64,000 nt of DNA from Cyathus striatus (Eukaryota > Basidiomycota > Agaricomycetes > Agaricales > Nidulariaceae), in NCBI GenBank assembly GCA_025738555.1, contig JAOVFP010000001.1, positions 7,688,001-7,752,000 on the forward strand. The letters are read 5' to 3'. The position numbers and the translations under genes were made by a program. The notes under the pieces were generated by a model, which worked only from the letters and a program-made list of their open reading frames with translations, was not told the origin of the DNA and ran no database searches. How positions within the stretch are numbered: position 1 is the stretch's first letter; every line of letters starts with the position of its first letter. Below are positions 44,766 through 57,091 of the stretch, piece after piece.

Positions 44766-45278
44766 TTAAAACTGTATCGATAAGAATTGTGAAGGGTATG
44801 GCTGGGAACTAGAACCGTAGTGTTCTTTGAGCTGGTTATAGAATTCCACGAGTTCCTCGGGTAGAATTTCAAATTTCCAACCGGATGTGTCGCACAACCA
44901 CATCTCCGCACGAATAAGGCTGTCAGTCGTGAAGTAATCGTCGCAGATACTGTGCCACATATTAACACCGATTTCATCTTCGCTAAAGAGTCTTCCAGCG
45001 AGCATGTACGTCGTAAAAAACAGAATATGGCTCTCATATGGACCGTCAGGTTTTAAAAATTTCAGGCGATAAACATAGAGGAGAGCTGTGATGGCCACGC
45101 AAGCTGGTAGTCCCGAACGGGTTATAACATCGAGAATGTAGTTTGGTAGAGGCTTGCAACGAGGTAATGGTACTAGTAGTCGGGTCTGAGGAGGAGGATA
45201 GAGATGTTTAATAAAGCGTGCGCATAACTCGCAGAATTCGAGGTTGATTTCATCGTTGATTTCTATAGGGGCTTCCAT
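44766..45278 (-). CDS. Cyclin-box-like protein (copy 4)
   Basis: Single-exon 170-aa protein from MEAPIEINDEINLEF. It holds the cyclin-like core YILDVITRSGLPACVAITAL, LLYVYRLKFLK, SHILFFTTYMLAGRLFSEDE, MWHSICDDYFTTDSLIRAEMWL and WKFEILPEELVEFYN. The frame is open further upstream but without similarity to its paralogue, so the ATG at 45278 is preferred. Same orientation as and just upstream of copy 3. Likely a divergent Pho80/Pcl-type cyclin; the kinase partner is unknown. Confidence 0.75.
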   Translation of the reverse strand: MEAPIEINDEINLEFCELCARFIKHLYPPPQTRLLVPLPRCKPLPNYILDVITRSGLPACVAITALLYVYRLKFLKPDGPYESHILFFTTYMLAGRLFSEDEIGVNMWHSICDDYFTTDSLIRAEMWLCDTSGWKFEILPEELVEFYNQLKEHYGSSSQPYPSQFLSIQF

Positions 45279-46192
45279 GTTCTTTAGATGTGGCGAACGC
45301 GAGTAAACACGGTGTGAAACAGTGTGAAAGTGTCCAAAATGCCCAGACTTCAATGATATGCGAGCGGGTTGAAATTGAGGTGTCTGGAGAATGAAAAATG
45401 TGCCCGTAAGAAGAACACGAGAGCGGACGTTGGAGTAGGTAGCAATTGGGTAGTAAGTAGTCAGCCACAATCGTCGCCTGCGAGAGATCTTACTATCAAT
45501 AGCAACAAATAACGGTAAAATCCGGCTGTACTGTCGTATACATCCAGTGAGGTCTTTCACTCCGCAGCTTCGGGTGATAGCTAGAAGGTTGGGAGGGTAG
45601 GGTCAGGTTCTGACCTAGGACGCAAAGAAGAGTGCCGCTGGGTGGGCGGGATTTCTTATTTACGATTTGCTATCACCATGCAGCTGCTGACTCAGATAGA
45701 TGACATATGGTCATTGGGATGGATTCGGATGGGGAAAAGATATGTCGAGGAAATCCAACTATGGTGCTACAGTTCAGTAAAGGCAGTGGGTGGAATGCGC
45801 ATCTGTGTATTATTAAACGGGACATGGAACAACACTACGTAGGTACAGTACTGATGCTGGGGCGGGTGGGAGGGAAATAAAACTGATACGGCTCTGCTGC
45901 TGGTGTGAAGAAAACTGTGAACGCGAAGCTCTGTTGCTGACTTTACTGACGAGACGGTGGTACGAGGCGAAAGGGCAGCAAATTTCTGCTTGTCTTTGTT
46001 TGCCGCCTCAATGGACGCTGCGACCGGCATGCATGGCTGTGCCACTTTGCCGGTAGCTCAGCTAATAGTCGTATGCAAGTCGTATGTCTCGAAATAACAT
46101 AAAAACAAAGTATCATAACTTCGAATAAAATGGACAAATTGGGAATTGAACCCAACACCCTATGTGGGTGATTCAATACCCAAGGTTTCAAA
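45279..46192. other. Intergenic with possible tRNA-like remnant
   Basis: No gene. On the minus strand at about 46130-46190 a box-B-like ggttcaattcc and a caccc...gggtg stem resemble the 3' half of a tRNA, but no 5' half is found, and the next element begins where it would lie. Confidence 0.35.
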
Positions 46193-46481
46193 CACTGCGT
46201 GCATGCCTCGATATATCAACGTGAAATAGCTTTGAAATATCGTGGAAATATTATTGTTATTTCATAGATGAAAAACCTTTGAAATATTGAATAAAGGATT
46301 TGGAAGAAAATAGGGATCCGGGTTTCAATATTTCTTTGTTATTGTGACTTTCAAATATGTGAGAAATATTATATGTGAATTGTATGAGTATTACAAAGCG
46401 AAATAATGATGTAATAAAAATAATATTTCCACGATATTTCAAAGCTATTTCACGTTGATATATCGAGGCATGCACGCAGTG
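46193..46481. mobile_element. Young MITE, 289 bp, perfect 63-bp TIRs
   Basis: The left end cactgcgtgcatgcctcgat is identical to the inverted right end for at least 63 bp, through ctttgaaatatcgtggaaat. The centre is AT-rich with repeated gaaatatt motifs. Perfect TIRs imply recent amplification. A short aaa is present on both flanks. Confidence 0.9.
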
Positions 46482-49400
46482 AAATCCAATGTCATTGTAA
46501 TGTCTAAAGTCACCATCACGTCTAATCAATATCACAGTGCCATTACTTTAAGTAATTGCTAAGCGCATGTGATAACCAACTACACCATATGCCCGACAAG
46601 TAGTTACGTAAATATGCGCAGAGAATATGATGGATATGATAATTATTGCTACCTATACTATCATCAATCAGTAATCGGTAGTTAGTGTTCATCACTGGTT
46701 AGTGTTGCTCATATATCTCACCTTCCTGACCTCTTCCCGCCTCAGAATTTAGCATTTGGTTTCTCCTATTATAAACAAACACGTCTGCAGTTTTATTTCT
46801 CATAAAATAACTCAAATTTCAACGTTATGTTTTAGAAAGGTTGTCACCCTCGCCGGCTGCGGCAGTGCGGAATGCAAATACCTTCCTGACAACACTAACA
46901 TTTGATTGACGATAGTAAAGCTAAGACATCGATCCTAGAACAATACGACGTAATTTTTCCTATCTTTGGTTACATACAAAAATCATTACATGGAAGGCGA
47001 GCGGGGTGGGCACATCTGCACAGCACGCACATGTTAGCATAGCCACACTGGCAACTTTGCATGCTACCTTGCATGCTACTTACGTGGCCATGCACCGCGC
47101 AGCCCAGTCGTCTCTCAACTCCAAGAGTTTTGGGGAATCCCTGTGTACAGGCTTTGGAAAACTCAGCTCACCGGTAGCAATCGATTGAAATAGGAGGGAG
47201 ACTTTTGGAGGCTATGTTATTGCATATCGCCCCGAATGTGGTGTTTTCTTGTTTGGAACCTTTGTCAATATCCTACGCCTCATACCCAGTTGTCTTGAAC
47301 CCATCTCTAGTACTGTTACACTTGAGCGTATTCAGTATAGATGATTCTAACACCACAACATCGCTCAAATCGGCCCCCGCTCTCAGACATGTACATACGT
47401 CATTTGTACACCATCCCAGATCCATATTAGTCGACATTCCCTGGGCTTACTAAATAACTGATTTGGAATCTTCATGTGACGAGTTCTCCATACAAATTAC
47501 TATGAAAATGTGAAAAATAAATAAGTATCCTCTATCCACAATAGATGGAGGTATGCCCAGAAACGATGTCGATGTTTCGCTTACGACCAGATCAAACAGA
47601 GATCCGTCCAAAATAGGAAATTGTTCACATGACCTGACCGAGCAAGACCGAGCCCCCCCGGTCTTGCCTGGCCTTTCTGCCGGCTGACCGTATTATTTGG
47701 CTATGTTGGAGATATGTTTGTATGATAGGGACATGCGCATTCGCTTATTACCACCAGGAATACGCGATGATGCCAACACGTCGCGTCCAATACTTATCGC
47801 CGCTTCTCTTTGTTCACCATCGTAATAATCAGTAAAGCCTATATAACACAGTGAAAATAGTAGGTTAGTGGGAAAGATACAGAGCCTATGCTCTGCAGAC
47901 TCTTTTACTTGTTCAAGAGTAATGTATAGATCCTCATGTTGCTTACTTCCTGTACAGAACTTTAAATTTGAAATTACTACCTTATCCATTAATTTAGTAG
48001 AAATAATCATATTCCAAATGTTTGTAAGTTTTGAGAGACTTCTGTTTCTTTCTGCCATTCACATTTTTTCTGTCAGAAAAGGTATAAATGGGAGACTGTA
48101 GCTTGAAAGACCCCAGTTTCCTCCAACCATTGTGGCTGTTCCAATTCTCGAGATACTATGGTTTTCTACAACCATCTACTACAATTCATTTTTGGTATTG
48201 GTTCACACTCTGCAAAAATGTAACTGTGTTAATGATCTTCACATAGACTGCAAGTTATATTTAACTGCACTAACGCTGTAATAGTGTTGTTGGGTTTGAC
48301 TTGTCAGGTCCAGGGCGTGCCGGTATGAAGAGTTTATTTCTAGCGACACAATATACAAGCATGCTAACATATTCCCAAGCATTTTCATTCTTTCATTCAT
48401 ACTTTATCACTCATTTTCAATCTGAAAAAATTCTATGTTCTATCATAGTCATATACCCACTCCTTCTTACATTTTACACCTGTAAAGTCACATCTCTGGC
48501 CCAATCTAAATTTTTCTAACTTTAGTCTACAGCTTATAAACTCGTTTTAACTACCTTCAACATTATTATAAGCAGATACATTATATTCTGCACTGGTATG
48601 CTCAACTTTTAGTATTGCATTTTGCATTAGCTCATTTCGAGTTTTTAGGCCTATATAGTACATATGAATCTTATTTTCAACATTTCTCACCCATTGCTAT
48701 TTGCTACGGCCTATTGGAATACATTTACAAGTATCCAATAACTTCCCGGTGCGTTCTAGTACAACCACCCAAGCTTGTGTTATTGGTATGTGTTAATCTT
48801 ACAGTGCCATTATAGGGAGAGAAAAAGTAACCTATGGATTTACGGGCTACGATCTCGCCCTATATTACATAGTAAGTTTAAATAACTGTAGCAATATCAG
48901 ATTTCTAACATACTACAAATTAATAGAATTTGATTCGGATATGACACTCCAATCGCTTTTTGACAATCCTGAATGTTGTTTCACTAGAACAGTAAATATA
49001 ACCTTATATGTGATAGTCTCCAGCATTTTAATATATCATTCTGTGAAGACTAAACACGCTCACAGTTGAAAATGTTTACATCTCAAGAGCATAAATTTGT
49101 AAATTATTTATATCTAAGGATATATGTTTATAACTGTATTTAACATGGTGTAATACTTGCTTTGAAGGCGGAGGTGGAGATGTTCAGCCAGGATGGGCTG
49201 AGGGAACAGCACTGGGAAGCTTAGAGTCCCAATATCTCATAGGTTGTGACCGAGAAGATGGTTGGGCTGTGCACACGAGCAGCACCGGATGTAGGAGCGC
49301 GAGTAGGATAGAAAGGCAGAATATAGCACTGATGATATAATACACATCCAGTTGCAAGCGGAGATGTTAAAGCTAATGTCAAATAAAAGCAACATGTAAG

Positions 49401-49729
49401 TAAACACGGCGGCCCTATCGGTGCTCGGTGCTCGGTGCTGTCACCGTAAGCGATACGGAACTCGCCTACAATCAGCCCCTGATCGGAAACATCGACACCG
49501 TTTCTCGTATACACTCCAATAGATGGCCTTATGACAGAAATGTGAAACAGTTACGAGTGTCGGGTAAGATAAGTTTAGTGTAAAATGTATTTTTAGTTTC
49601 TTTATAAATAGGACATTAGACAGGCTTCATCGAAGTGTCACGTTAGAATTAGTCTGCTTGCCTCAACTCTAGCACTAGTCTTGATAACTAGTTCCGTTGC
49701 ATATAACTCCAGGCTGAGTGGGATAAGCT
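46482..49729. other. Long gene-poor AT-rich stretch
   Basis: No supported gene apart from the weak frame at 47693-48058. No TIRs found by eye. Confidence 0.4.
47693..48058 (-). CDS. Hypothetical 121-aa protein
   Basis: Single frame MAERNRSLSKLTNIWNMIIS... ending KHISNIAK, with no recognised domain, signal peptide or paralogue here. It has amino-acid balance compatible with coding but no independent support; it may be spurious. Confidence 0.25.
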   Translation of the reverse strand: MAERNRSLSKLTNIWNMIISTKLMDKVVISNLKFCTGSKQHEDLYITLEQVKESAEHRLCIFPTNLLFSLCYIGFTDYYDGEQREAAISIGRDVLASSRIPGGNKRMRMSLSYKHISNIAK

Positions 49730-49763
49730 ATAAAGGTGCTAGCATGGACACGATATATATATA
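49730..49763 (+). promoter_or_regulatory. TATA elements of the DUF6533-like gene
   Basis: tataaagg at about 49730 and atatatatatag at about 49753 lie 70 and 45 bp before the ATG at 49801. Confidence 0.45.
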
Positions 49764-49800
49764 GTAATCACAGTCAGATGCCGTCCCACTTTAAATCATC

Positions 49801-51595
49801 ATGGACAACACTTACTCAGGCATACCACTTGATGAAATAATTGAAGACCTACATAATTCTATGATTACAAATGATATCTACAGTACGTGATTATACGATA
49901 CATCTAAGTTTTCTTCTATTTATGATTCAGTTTCTGTTGCATCTTCCCTTTGGTATGACACCGTTTTCTGCTTTACTGATGAGGTATCATCGTTCATCTT
50001 TTACGAAACTTACGTATCAAAGCTGACGTTCTATAGGTGAAATACATCTGGTGGTGAGATGGACATCCGATTCAATACTTGTATCTGACAGCTTTCGCTT
50101 TATAAAGTGGAATGAAATGGTCTATTCCAAAAATTCTTTATATTTTGGCACGATACTATTGCCCTCTATATCTCACGTAAGCTTCATTTGTTACTAAACA
50201 ATTTTTTTACTCAGTCTAAAGTTCTGAGTCCTATAGGCTCATCACGTTCCTTCGTATTAAGTATTCCTTACGTGAAAGAAACCAGCTGAATTATCTTCCT
50301 ATTAGCGCAATACTTCTACAACTTTGGAAATGTACCACCAAATGTCAGTTATTCCCACATGAATGTACTGTTTCGTAAACTGAATCATTGAAAACAGCTG
50401 TAATTACACCAGAAACAACGCGACTATTAGAGTCTAACGCGACTGACGATGTAGTTGTCGAGCAGCATTCTGGTATCAACAGATGTGTGAAAGTTCATTT
50501 AAATATTCTACTCCATGAAATATAACAGGCATTTATATAGAGGAGGGATGGTCATAATAAATACTACAACGGATCTTATCTTCGCATTTCGAGTTAGTGC
50601 ATGTTACGGAAACAGCAGGAAAAGTGCGCTTCTGTCCAACTAATATGGATTTACTAATATTCAAATAACAATAGTTGTATGTTTTCTAGGACTATTTTTA
50701 GTTGGTAAGTTATAATACTGTTTTCTGATTGAAACTGACGGATGTGTGGAAATGTACTAGCACAATTCCTGGTTTGCTACACCATGCTACCTACCACCTA
50801 AATATTGATGTCTAATCTATATTTTAGGTGCTACTCGCTTATTCAACACTGGGATCCATTTCAGAAAGTGTCAGTTATACTGAGATTCCAGGATTGATAT
50901 GCGAAATACTCGATCTTGAAAATGAAAATGTTCTTGGATGGCTACAAACTACCTATTACGGACTCAGTCTTGCCATCCACTGTAAGTTAGTTCGGCTTCC
51001 CCCGAGCACATACTGATTAATATCATCAGTAACGATGTTTCTACTTACAGTTTTCAGACTTGGAAAGGATCTCATACATATAGAAGGCGGACTGAAAAAT
51101 CTGCTACTAACTCGAAGAAGAAACAACTTCACAATTATGACATCTTTTATGCAGGACGGAATACTTTATTTTTTCACTGTCTTTGGTAAGGCATTCTCGC
51201 ATATGAATTAAGATGGTTTTCTAATCAGTAGTATTTTAGTATTTACAGTACTTTTGACATGGTCATCGATTGATCCGAAAGGATATGCCTCTTTCAGCTA
51301 CTTTCAACCGTAAATTCCATCAATCCTTAGCTAATCTACTAATTTCTCATATGATTACAGGTGGTACACTGCAATGACATCGTTTACGGTCAGTTATAAT
51401 GCATTGAAATTAAGGACTAGTAACATTTATAAGATTCAGGCGTCTCGATTGATATTGAATTTGCGGAAAATGTCAGACGTAGATGGTAGTGGAGGCGCTC
51501 CCTCTTTGTCGCGATCGATTTTTCTCGCGCGACCTGCACTTGTTACACGTGATACCTCTGGGGAAGAACTTGAGATGAATTTCAATTTGGCTTAA
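49801..51595 (+). CDS. DUF6533-like multi-pass membrane protein
   Basis: Multi-exon gene starting MDNTYSGIPLDEIIEDLHNS. After the first intron the frame reads SVASSLWYDTVFCFTDEVKY, matching the conserved YD...TF..EVRYIW signature of DUF6533 proteins. Hydrophobic segments follow (YFGTILLPSIS, LLAYSTLGSIS, YYGLSLAIHC, YFFTVFVFTVLLTW). The 3' exons read LKNLLLTRRRN, DGILYFF, SASRLILNLR-like ASRLILNLRK and a polar tail ending EMNFNLA. This layout (several TM helices, then a conserved ...DGtlYF...RliLnLR end) is typical. I could not resolve the middle exons around 50,040-50,800 with certainty, and one join needs a non-obvious intron, so partial decay is possible. Function is unknown; these resemble 7-TM receptors. 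Confidence 0.6.
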
Positions 51596-52307
51596 GCTTT
51601 CATGAACCCGGTAGATACAACCAATAACCCCTTGGGAGAACTTGGAGGCATAGGTAGTAAGATGGAGAGAGAAGGAATGCGTGATTAGGAATGTTAAAGG
51701 AATGTCGGAGAATGTGTTTGATTGAGTCTTGGCGTAATGATAATATTTGTATAGGATAATTGACAGGCTATATTTTTCGCTGACTGTACCAAAACCTACA
51801 ACATTATCGGCTGCAAGGTCGTTGAACAGCAGTTGTCGAGGAAGCGAGCAGTGAACAAGACGATGTCAGCGTGGGAATCATAGTTCGTTTGTCATCATTT
51901 CGGTGCGGACATCCGGAGCTGACGACTGTCCGGCCCTGGCGTTGTTTACGGTTAACGACGACAATGACGAGACGCGTCCACGTTTCTCCACTGATCGATA
52001 CCACAGCACCGTCACACGAGTCTCTCAACCAACTCTCGATTATTCTTTTTAATTTTTCAGTTGTACTTATATAGAAGACCTGGAAACACGTCCAGCGTGA
52101 ACTCTAGGAACCAGTCCATGCGGTGAGTTGAGCTGCTACCTGGATCTAGGTGAAATAGTGACTGGATGCACTCGGTGAATTATCATACACATGGATCGAT
52201 GATACCTATGACTCTATTTTCCCTCTCTATCGTCATGATACGCATCACTTTGACGATGTTCCTTACCACGCTCTCTACGTCGCAGCTCACTAAACCGAAT
52301 CACCATA
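51596..52307. other. Intergenic, nothing supported
   Basis: Spacer before the cyclin-like gene. Confidence 0.35.
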
Positions 52308-52895
52308 ATGCGCACCGAAACTGTAAATCAAGCCTACGGGAATCAAGCGAGCCCGAAATTTGACCAAGACCCATATCATGGAAAAGAAGTCATATCCTGC
52401 GCTATGTCCCGATGCCTCGCTGACATCTTTGATTGTTCCGCGGATATGCCATCAAACAACATGCTACGATCCCTAATACTCCCAATATTCATCGCGATAG
52501 CTATGAACCGCGCAGAGCTACCCGAAAAGACAGCAATCGCAGCTGTCTTGCTGCTCAACCGAATGATGATTAAATGCCCATCATTCGAAGCGAGCGGTGA
52601 ATTCCCTGGCCAAGGGTTGTTCCTCACCGCATTCTGGATGGCTAGTAGATTGATGCACCCCGACACATACGAGAGTCGATCGTGGACCACTATTGGGCAA
52701 GGTTTATTCCAAATTGAGGACCTTAAGGCTTATGAGAAGGTCTTATTGGGCATTGATGTGATGTTCAATGAGAAGGAGCTGGATGAATGCAAGACGATGC
52801 TGATTTATGATTACGGGAAGGATACAGATTCCGCATCCAGATCCAAGGGGAAGAGTTTCGGGATATTAGGAGGAATTTTCCGAAGGAAGTCTTGA
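52308..52895 (+). CDS. Cyclin-box-like protein (copy 2)
   Basis: Single-exon 195-aa protein, the closest relative in this window of the gene at 21704-22303. Shared features: DQDPYHGKEVI near the N-terminus, AIAAVLLLNRMMIKCPSF, PGQGLFLTAFWMASRLM, ESRSWTTIGQGLF and NEKELDECKTML, ending LGGIFRRKS. These match cyclin box helices 1-5. The distance (30 kb) and opposite orientation argue against a simple tandem copy. CDK partner unknown. Confidence 0.8.
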   Translation: MRTETVNQAYGNQASPKFDQDPYHGKEVISCAMSRCLADIFDCSADMPSNNMLRSLILPIFIAIAMNRAELPEKTAIAAVLLLNRMMIKCPSFEASGEFPGQGLFLTAFWMASRLMHPDTYESRSWTTIGQGLFQIEDLKAYEKVLLGIDVMFNEKELDECKTMLIYDYGKDTDSASRSKGKSFGILGGIFRRKS

Positions 52896-52976
52896 ATACT
52901 TAAAACAATTTTCAGTTTGTGACACTGTTGTGGATTGCAATCTTTTGTAAAAGTTTAAATTTACATTGTCTACAGT

Positions 52977-54090
52977 GTATTTCATCTGATAACATCTACA
53001 CCGCACTCCAAGCTGCAAACCACGTAAATCATTCCGATATATACATAAGTACAGTGAAAGTTTTAAGTGGGTAGTAGTTACATTCTTCCAGTGTAGTTGT
53101 AGAACGTTTGAATGAAAATGTGCCTTTAGAAAAATATAAATCTTGGGATTGTGTGATCTTGAGGAATTGAAACTCAAAACTAAAAAGAGTGTGTCTGCTA
53201 CATTAATAAGCTCAGTAGATGTGATAACATCTACATCATGCACCCAGCTGCGAACTACATACCTCGTTCCAATATATCTATACGATGGGGGGTAGTATTT
53301 ACATTCTTCCGATGTAACCACAAATATTTGAATGGAAATGTGCCTTGGAAATACTTATATAAATCTTGGGATTGTACGATCTTAGGGAATTGAATTCAAC
53401 ACCAAAAAGAATTTGCAATGTATACAGTACAATGCCGCATGTACATGGGCAAAGGTTATATACAACTACACCATATGCTCATTCCCAATCTACATAAATA
53501 ATTCCAATTTATGTATGATGAGAGTGGTAATACCCTAGAGAATTGAACCCTAGACCAAAAAGATATTGACGCACTAAGCTGAGCAGACTCAGGTTGGTTG
53601 TACACGAATGTCCCATATGCCTGTCCCAAATTTCTTAAATCATTCCTGTTCATCCAGTATAATTACAGACCCTTCGAATTGAAGTGTGCTTTTTCAAGGT
53701 AGTTTGGTTTGCTATTCATAGACAAAAATCTTGAGATTGTAGTATACTTACATTGGGAATTGAACGCAACACTAAAAATGAAGAACATACAAGTAGATTT
53801 TCTTAGCTAAGTGCATGTTGTAGTCAATTACACCATGCGCCCAGTTCCAAATTTTTTAACTCATTCCAATATATATGTACAATGAAATGTAGTACTTATA
53901 TTCATCCGGTATTATTGCAGAATGTCAGAATAAAAATGTACCTTGGAAATATAGTATAAATCTGGGGATTGTCAATACCTAAAAGAGTTAGCAGTATTTT
54001 CCAACTACAAGCTAAGCGGGATGTGAATAACACCTACATCATACGCCAGCTGCAAATTGAATGAATCATTTCAATATAATATGAACAGCA
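52977..54090 (-). repeat. Tandem array of tRNA-like repeats
   Basis: About five to six copies of a 145-238 bp unit. Anchors of the type aactacaccatatgc recur near 52989, 53226, 53464, 53610, 53829 and 54037. Most units have a box-B-like gaattgaacYcaacacc (53161, 53384, 53538, 53754) and, about 80-100 bp further on, a box-A-like tggtgtagttg on the minus strand. Between units run copies of aatcattccaatatat and ttggaaatatata-type sequence. The units look tRNA-derived (SINE-like) and diverged by 20-30%. Confidence 0.65.
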
Positions 54091-54544
54091 AGGGTTGATA
54101 TATGATAGTTTCTTGTGTATGGAAAGCTGGACAACCACGCTCAACTACATCATAGTTGAGCTCCAACCTTCAGCAAAGCGGCATATCGCTTAGATATTCG
54201 CTTAGGCACATCCTGTTCGCTCAAGATTTCGGTTAAGGGCCTAGCCACGACCTTAAGTCCTATCATACTCGGATGCACAAGTAAGACATTATTAGAATAC
54301 AGTAGTAAGTACTATAGTATGAACTTTCGTCTTTATTACTTGTTTTTGTACGCTCAGTTATGTTCTAGTGTCGATGTAGTAAATATAAAACTTTGAATGA
54401 AAGTCTTGCGACAGTGCAGTACGCTGATATGTTAAAATATATTATAATTTATAGATGCATATAATAAATGCATCGTAGCTTAAGTTCATCGTTTAGAAAT
54501 TGCATAGTTCAATGGGGCCGTCAACTTTTCGAGTTCCCGGTAAC

Positions 54545-55570
54545 TCGAATGGAACTTGACTGGAACTCGACTGGAACTCGACTTCGGAACTTACCTGTAA
54601 CTCGAAAAATGTAAATTGTATGGTATATGACAGAGATTCCAACACTGCTATGGATTGTTAGATTAATGTTCGCCTCCGCGCTCATTATTTCCCACGCCCC
54701 TGAATGTCGATCATTAATTTGATCTGATGCCTCTGCCTCCATCAAATTGATCAATGAGTGCCGCACGTTGTTTTCCGCGGCGCGTTTGATCGCATTCATG
54801 TGCCTCGTCATCGTCATAAACAATGAGCACCCATTTTTTTCATTTCTAGTCGAGTTCATGGGCGATTCCTCCCAATTTTTTTGTGAATACGAATGTGTAT
54901 TAAATACTTCGACAGTACAGCTAAATTACCTATGAAATAGTATGAAAAGCTGAAATTATTATTATTCATGTTATATTTTCTGTAAGCACAGTACACCATG
55001 TTTATGCAACCAAGATGTTATATTACATACAAAATAACTAACTTCATATTGTAAAAAATAAATCACACGAAGAATCCAAAATCTGAGAGAAGAGTGCACA
55101 AACTACGTGCTCACTGTTGAGCATGATGATGGAAGAAGTGCGATGCGATCACCATCAATGCATCAGAAGCGAGTGGAATGATCGAGGGTTTGATGGATGA
55201 TATGATGGTGCTATTTTTACACATCCTTGGCGGCAGTGGTGGGTGTGGGAAACAACGAGCTAAGGAATCATGACGACAATGAGCACAATTATGAAGTATG
55301 GGTTTTTAGTAATGGAATTTGAGGAACTTAAAGTAGGAACTTAACTGGAACTCAACTGGAACTCGAACGGAACTCGACTCAAATTTGAGTGGAGTTGAGT
55401 TGTCATTTACCACTCGAAGGTAACTCGATGGTAACTCGACTGACACTTGAATTTAGGAACTCGATGGAACTTAACTTTTACTCGAAAAAAAATAAGCGAG
55501 GAACTCAACTCGACTCGATGGAACTTAACTTTCACTCGAAAAAATAAGTGAGGAACTTGAAGACACTTAA
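54545..55570. repeat. Two clusters of GGAACTYRACT motifs around 1 kb
   Basis: The left cluster (54550-54600) has four tandem 10-11-bp motifs such as ggaactcgact. The right cluster (about 55325-55570) has ten or more, including ggaacttaact, ggaactcgactc and taactcgatgg. Both are in the same strand orientation. The roughly 700 bp between them is non-coding. This could be a non-autonomous element with subterminal repeats, or a scattered minisatellite. Confidence 0.5.
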
Positions 55571-56365
55571 CTTTTATTCATTTTGATTTTTACAATATGT
55601 AGTATACAGGTTACATTGTTTAATGGTTTAGGTACATGTTCATTGTGGCTGGCAAGTGGCAAAGCACACTACCCCCAGATTTTATTTAGGTTTACCGTAA
55701 CTCAAGCTCATTTAGATACATGTTTGATATATTTTGCGGAACTATAACTACTATTCTCAAATTTAATTACTCTAGTCACATGTGGAGGGGTGGAATGCGG
55801 TAGCAGGAAGGCAGTAAAGAACGAAAGGCCTGTCGAGGACAATAGGTAACGACATGATTCATCAGCTCTCCGCTGCAGCCTTGATCTTTTTCATACATCT
55901 TTTTCTTCAGCTTTGCGTCCTAGTCAGGAGCCTTATTACCAACAATGTCCCGATGACCAGGTACCCATTGAGCAGGAAAATGAAACAATACGCACGCTAG
56001 TCGAACCACGAGTTTGACATGCATCACTCGAAGAAGGAGAGGACGTATGATGGGGGGGACACATGGATGTGTTTTGAGTAGCAAGAGGTGATGAGGGATC
56101 CTACGTCAAGGAGGACTGAGGGGAATATTGATATTCATGAGTTTAAGTTAAGTTTGTTCCTTCGTTTCTTCTAGTTGCTTATTCCAATCATAACAAACAC
56201 TTCACGTCAATTCCTATCCTCATCGTGACCTCTTCGTGATCTCTTCATTCTTGATCTCACGCATTCTTTCGTATTGGTAACTATAACTATTATCAATTCG
56301 TCGTTATTTTTTATTTTCACAACCATCTTATTCCTTTCAGTGCCAACCAACGAAGAAATGGACGT
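55571..56365. other. Intergenic, nothing supported
   Basis: No gene or repeat recognised. Confidence 0.35.
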
Positions 56366-56800
56366 ATGTATTCTATCTTTCTCTATTCTGTTTTCATATC
56401 CTTAGCATGCGTAACAGCCGATTCTGGTCTACTGTCCTGTCTGCAATCACATGACACACCGCGAACGAATGGAAGCCCTGGTCACTGCCCGACGTGCAGT
56501 GTATCGAAATTTGTGGCAGGAAAATCGTCGCAACATATGACACTGGGTCCTGTTGTAAGTCTTTACTCACTCTTTCATGTTACCTCTAAAGGCTGGTGCT
56601 TCAGGGCTCCTTTCCACGACAGTGATTCGGACAGCGAACCACACTATACCCTCAGAGGATTCAAAATAAATGGAAAGGCCATAGCGACCATGCACATATA
56701 CTCGCGTACCGAAGAGCATTATTTCGATAACGGTGGGGTGAAATGGGGCAGTTCGGGAAAGCTTCGAATGGACTTCAGCAAGGATTGTTATCAGCTTTGA
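56366..56800 (+). CDS. Hypothetical protein, structure uncertain
   Basis: A frame of 144 aa ending GGVKWGSSGKLRMDFSKDCYQL reads like coding at its 3' end (HYTLRGFKINGKAIATMHIY). Splice-like signals at about 56555 (gtaagt) and 56592 (aaag) compete with the open frame, and alternative frames upstream (MEALVTARRAVYRNLWQENR) also look protein-like. I cannot choose a model. No domain recognised. Confidence 0.3.
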   Translation: MYSIFLYSVFISLACVTADSGLLSCLQSHDTPRTNGSPGHCPTCSVSKFVAGKSSQHMTLGPVVSLYSLFHVTSKGWCFRAPFHDSDSDSEPHYTLRGFKINGKAIATMHIYSRTEEHYFDNGGVKWGSSGKLRMDFSKDCYQL

Positions 56801-56854
56801 ATATAATATGTAGTATAATATAGTTTGTGGAACATCATACATATATCTTGTTGT

Positions 56855-56975
56855 ATATCTTGGTAATACGGATACGGGAGGGAATGGAATTGCATATTAT
56901 CTTTTATTGTGTATATATCTTACTATATATCTTGGTAATACGGATATGAAAGAGAATGGAATTGTATAGTAAATG
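56855..56975 (+). repeat. Two-copy tandem repeat, about 73-bp period
   Basis: tatcttggtaatacggata followed by gaatggaattg occurs near 56858 and again near 56931, with high identity. Confidence 0.7.
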
Positions 56976-57091
56976 TATTTGCACAGTTGCGTGCTATGAA
57001 TCAAGTCTCGTCTGGTGTTTTTGTGGGGAAGCAAAACCCACTAGTCTCCTCTATTGATCTCTAGTGCGAGATCGGTTTTTTAAATCCTATT

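Noticed and set aside
46130..46190. Possible tRNA-Met next to the young MITE
   Set aside because: Only a T arm and a CAT-containing loop can be drawn; position 33 is not U and no 5' half exists.
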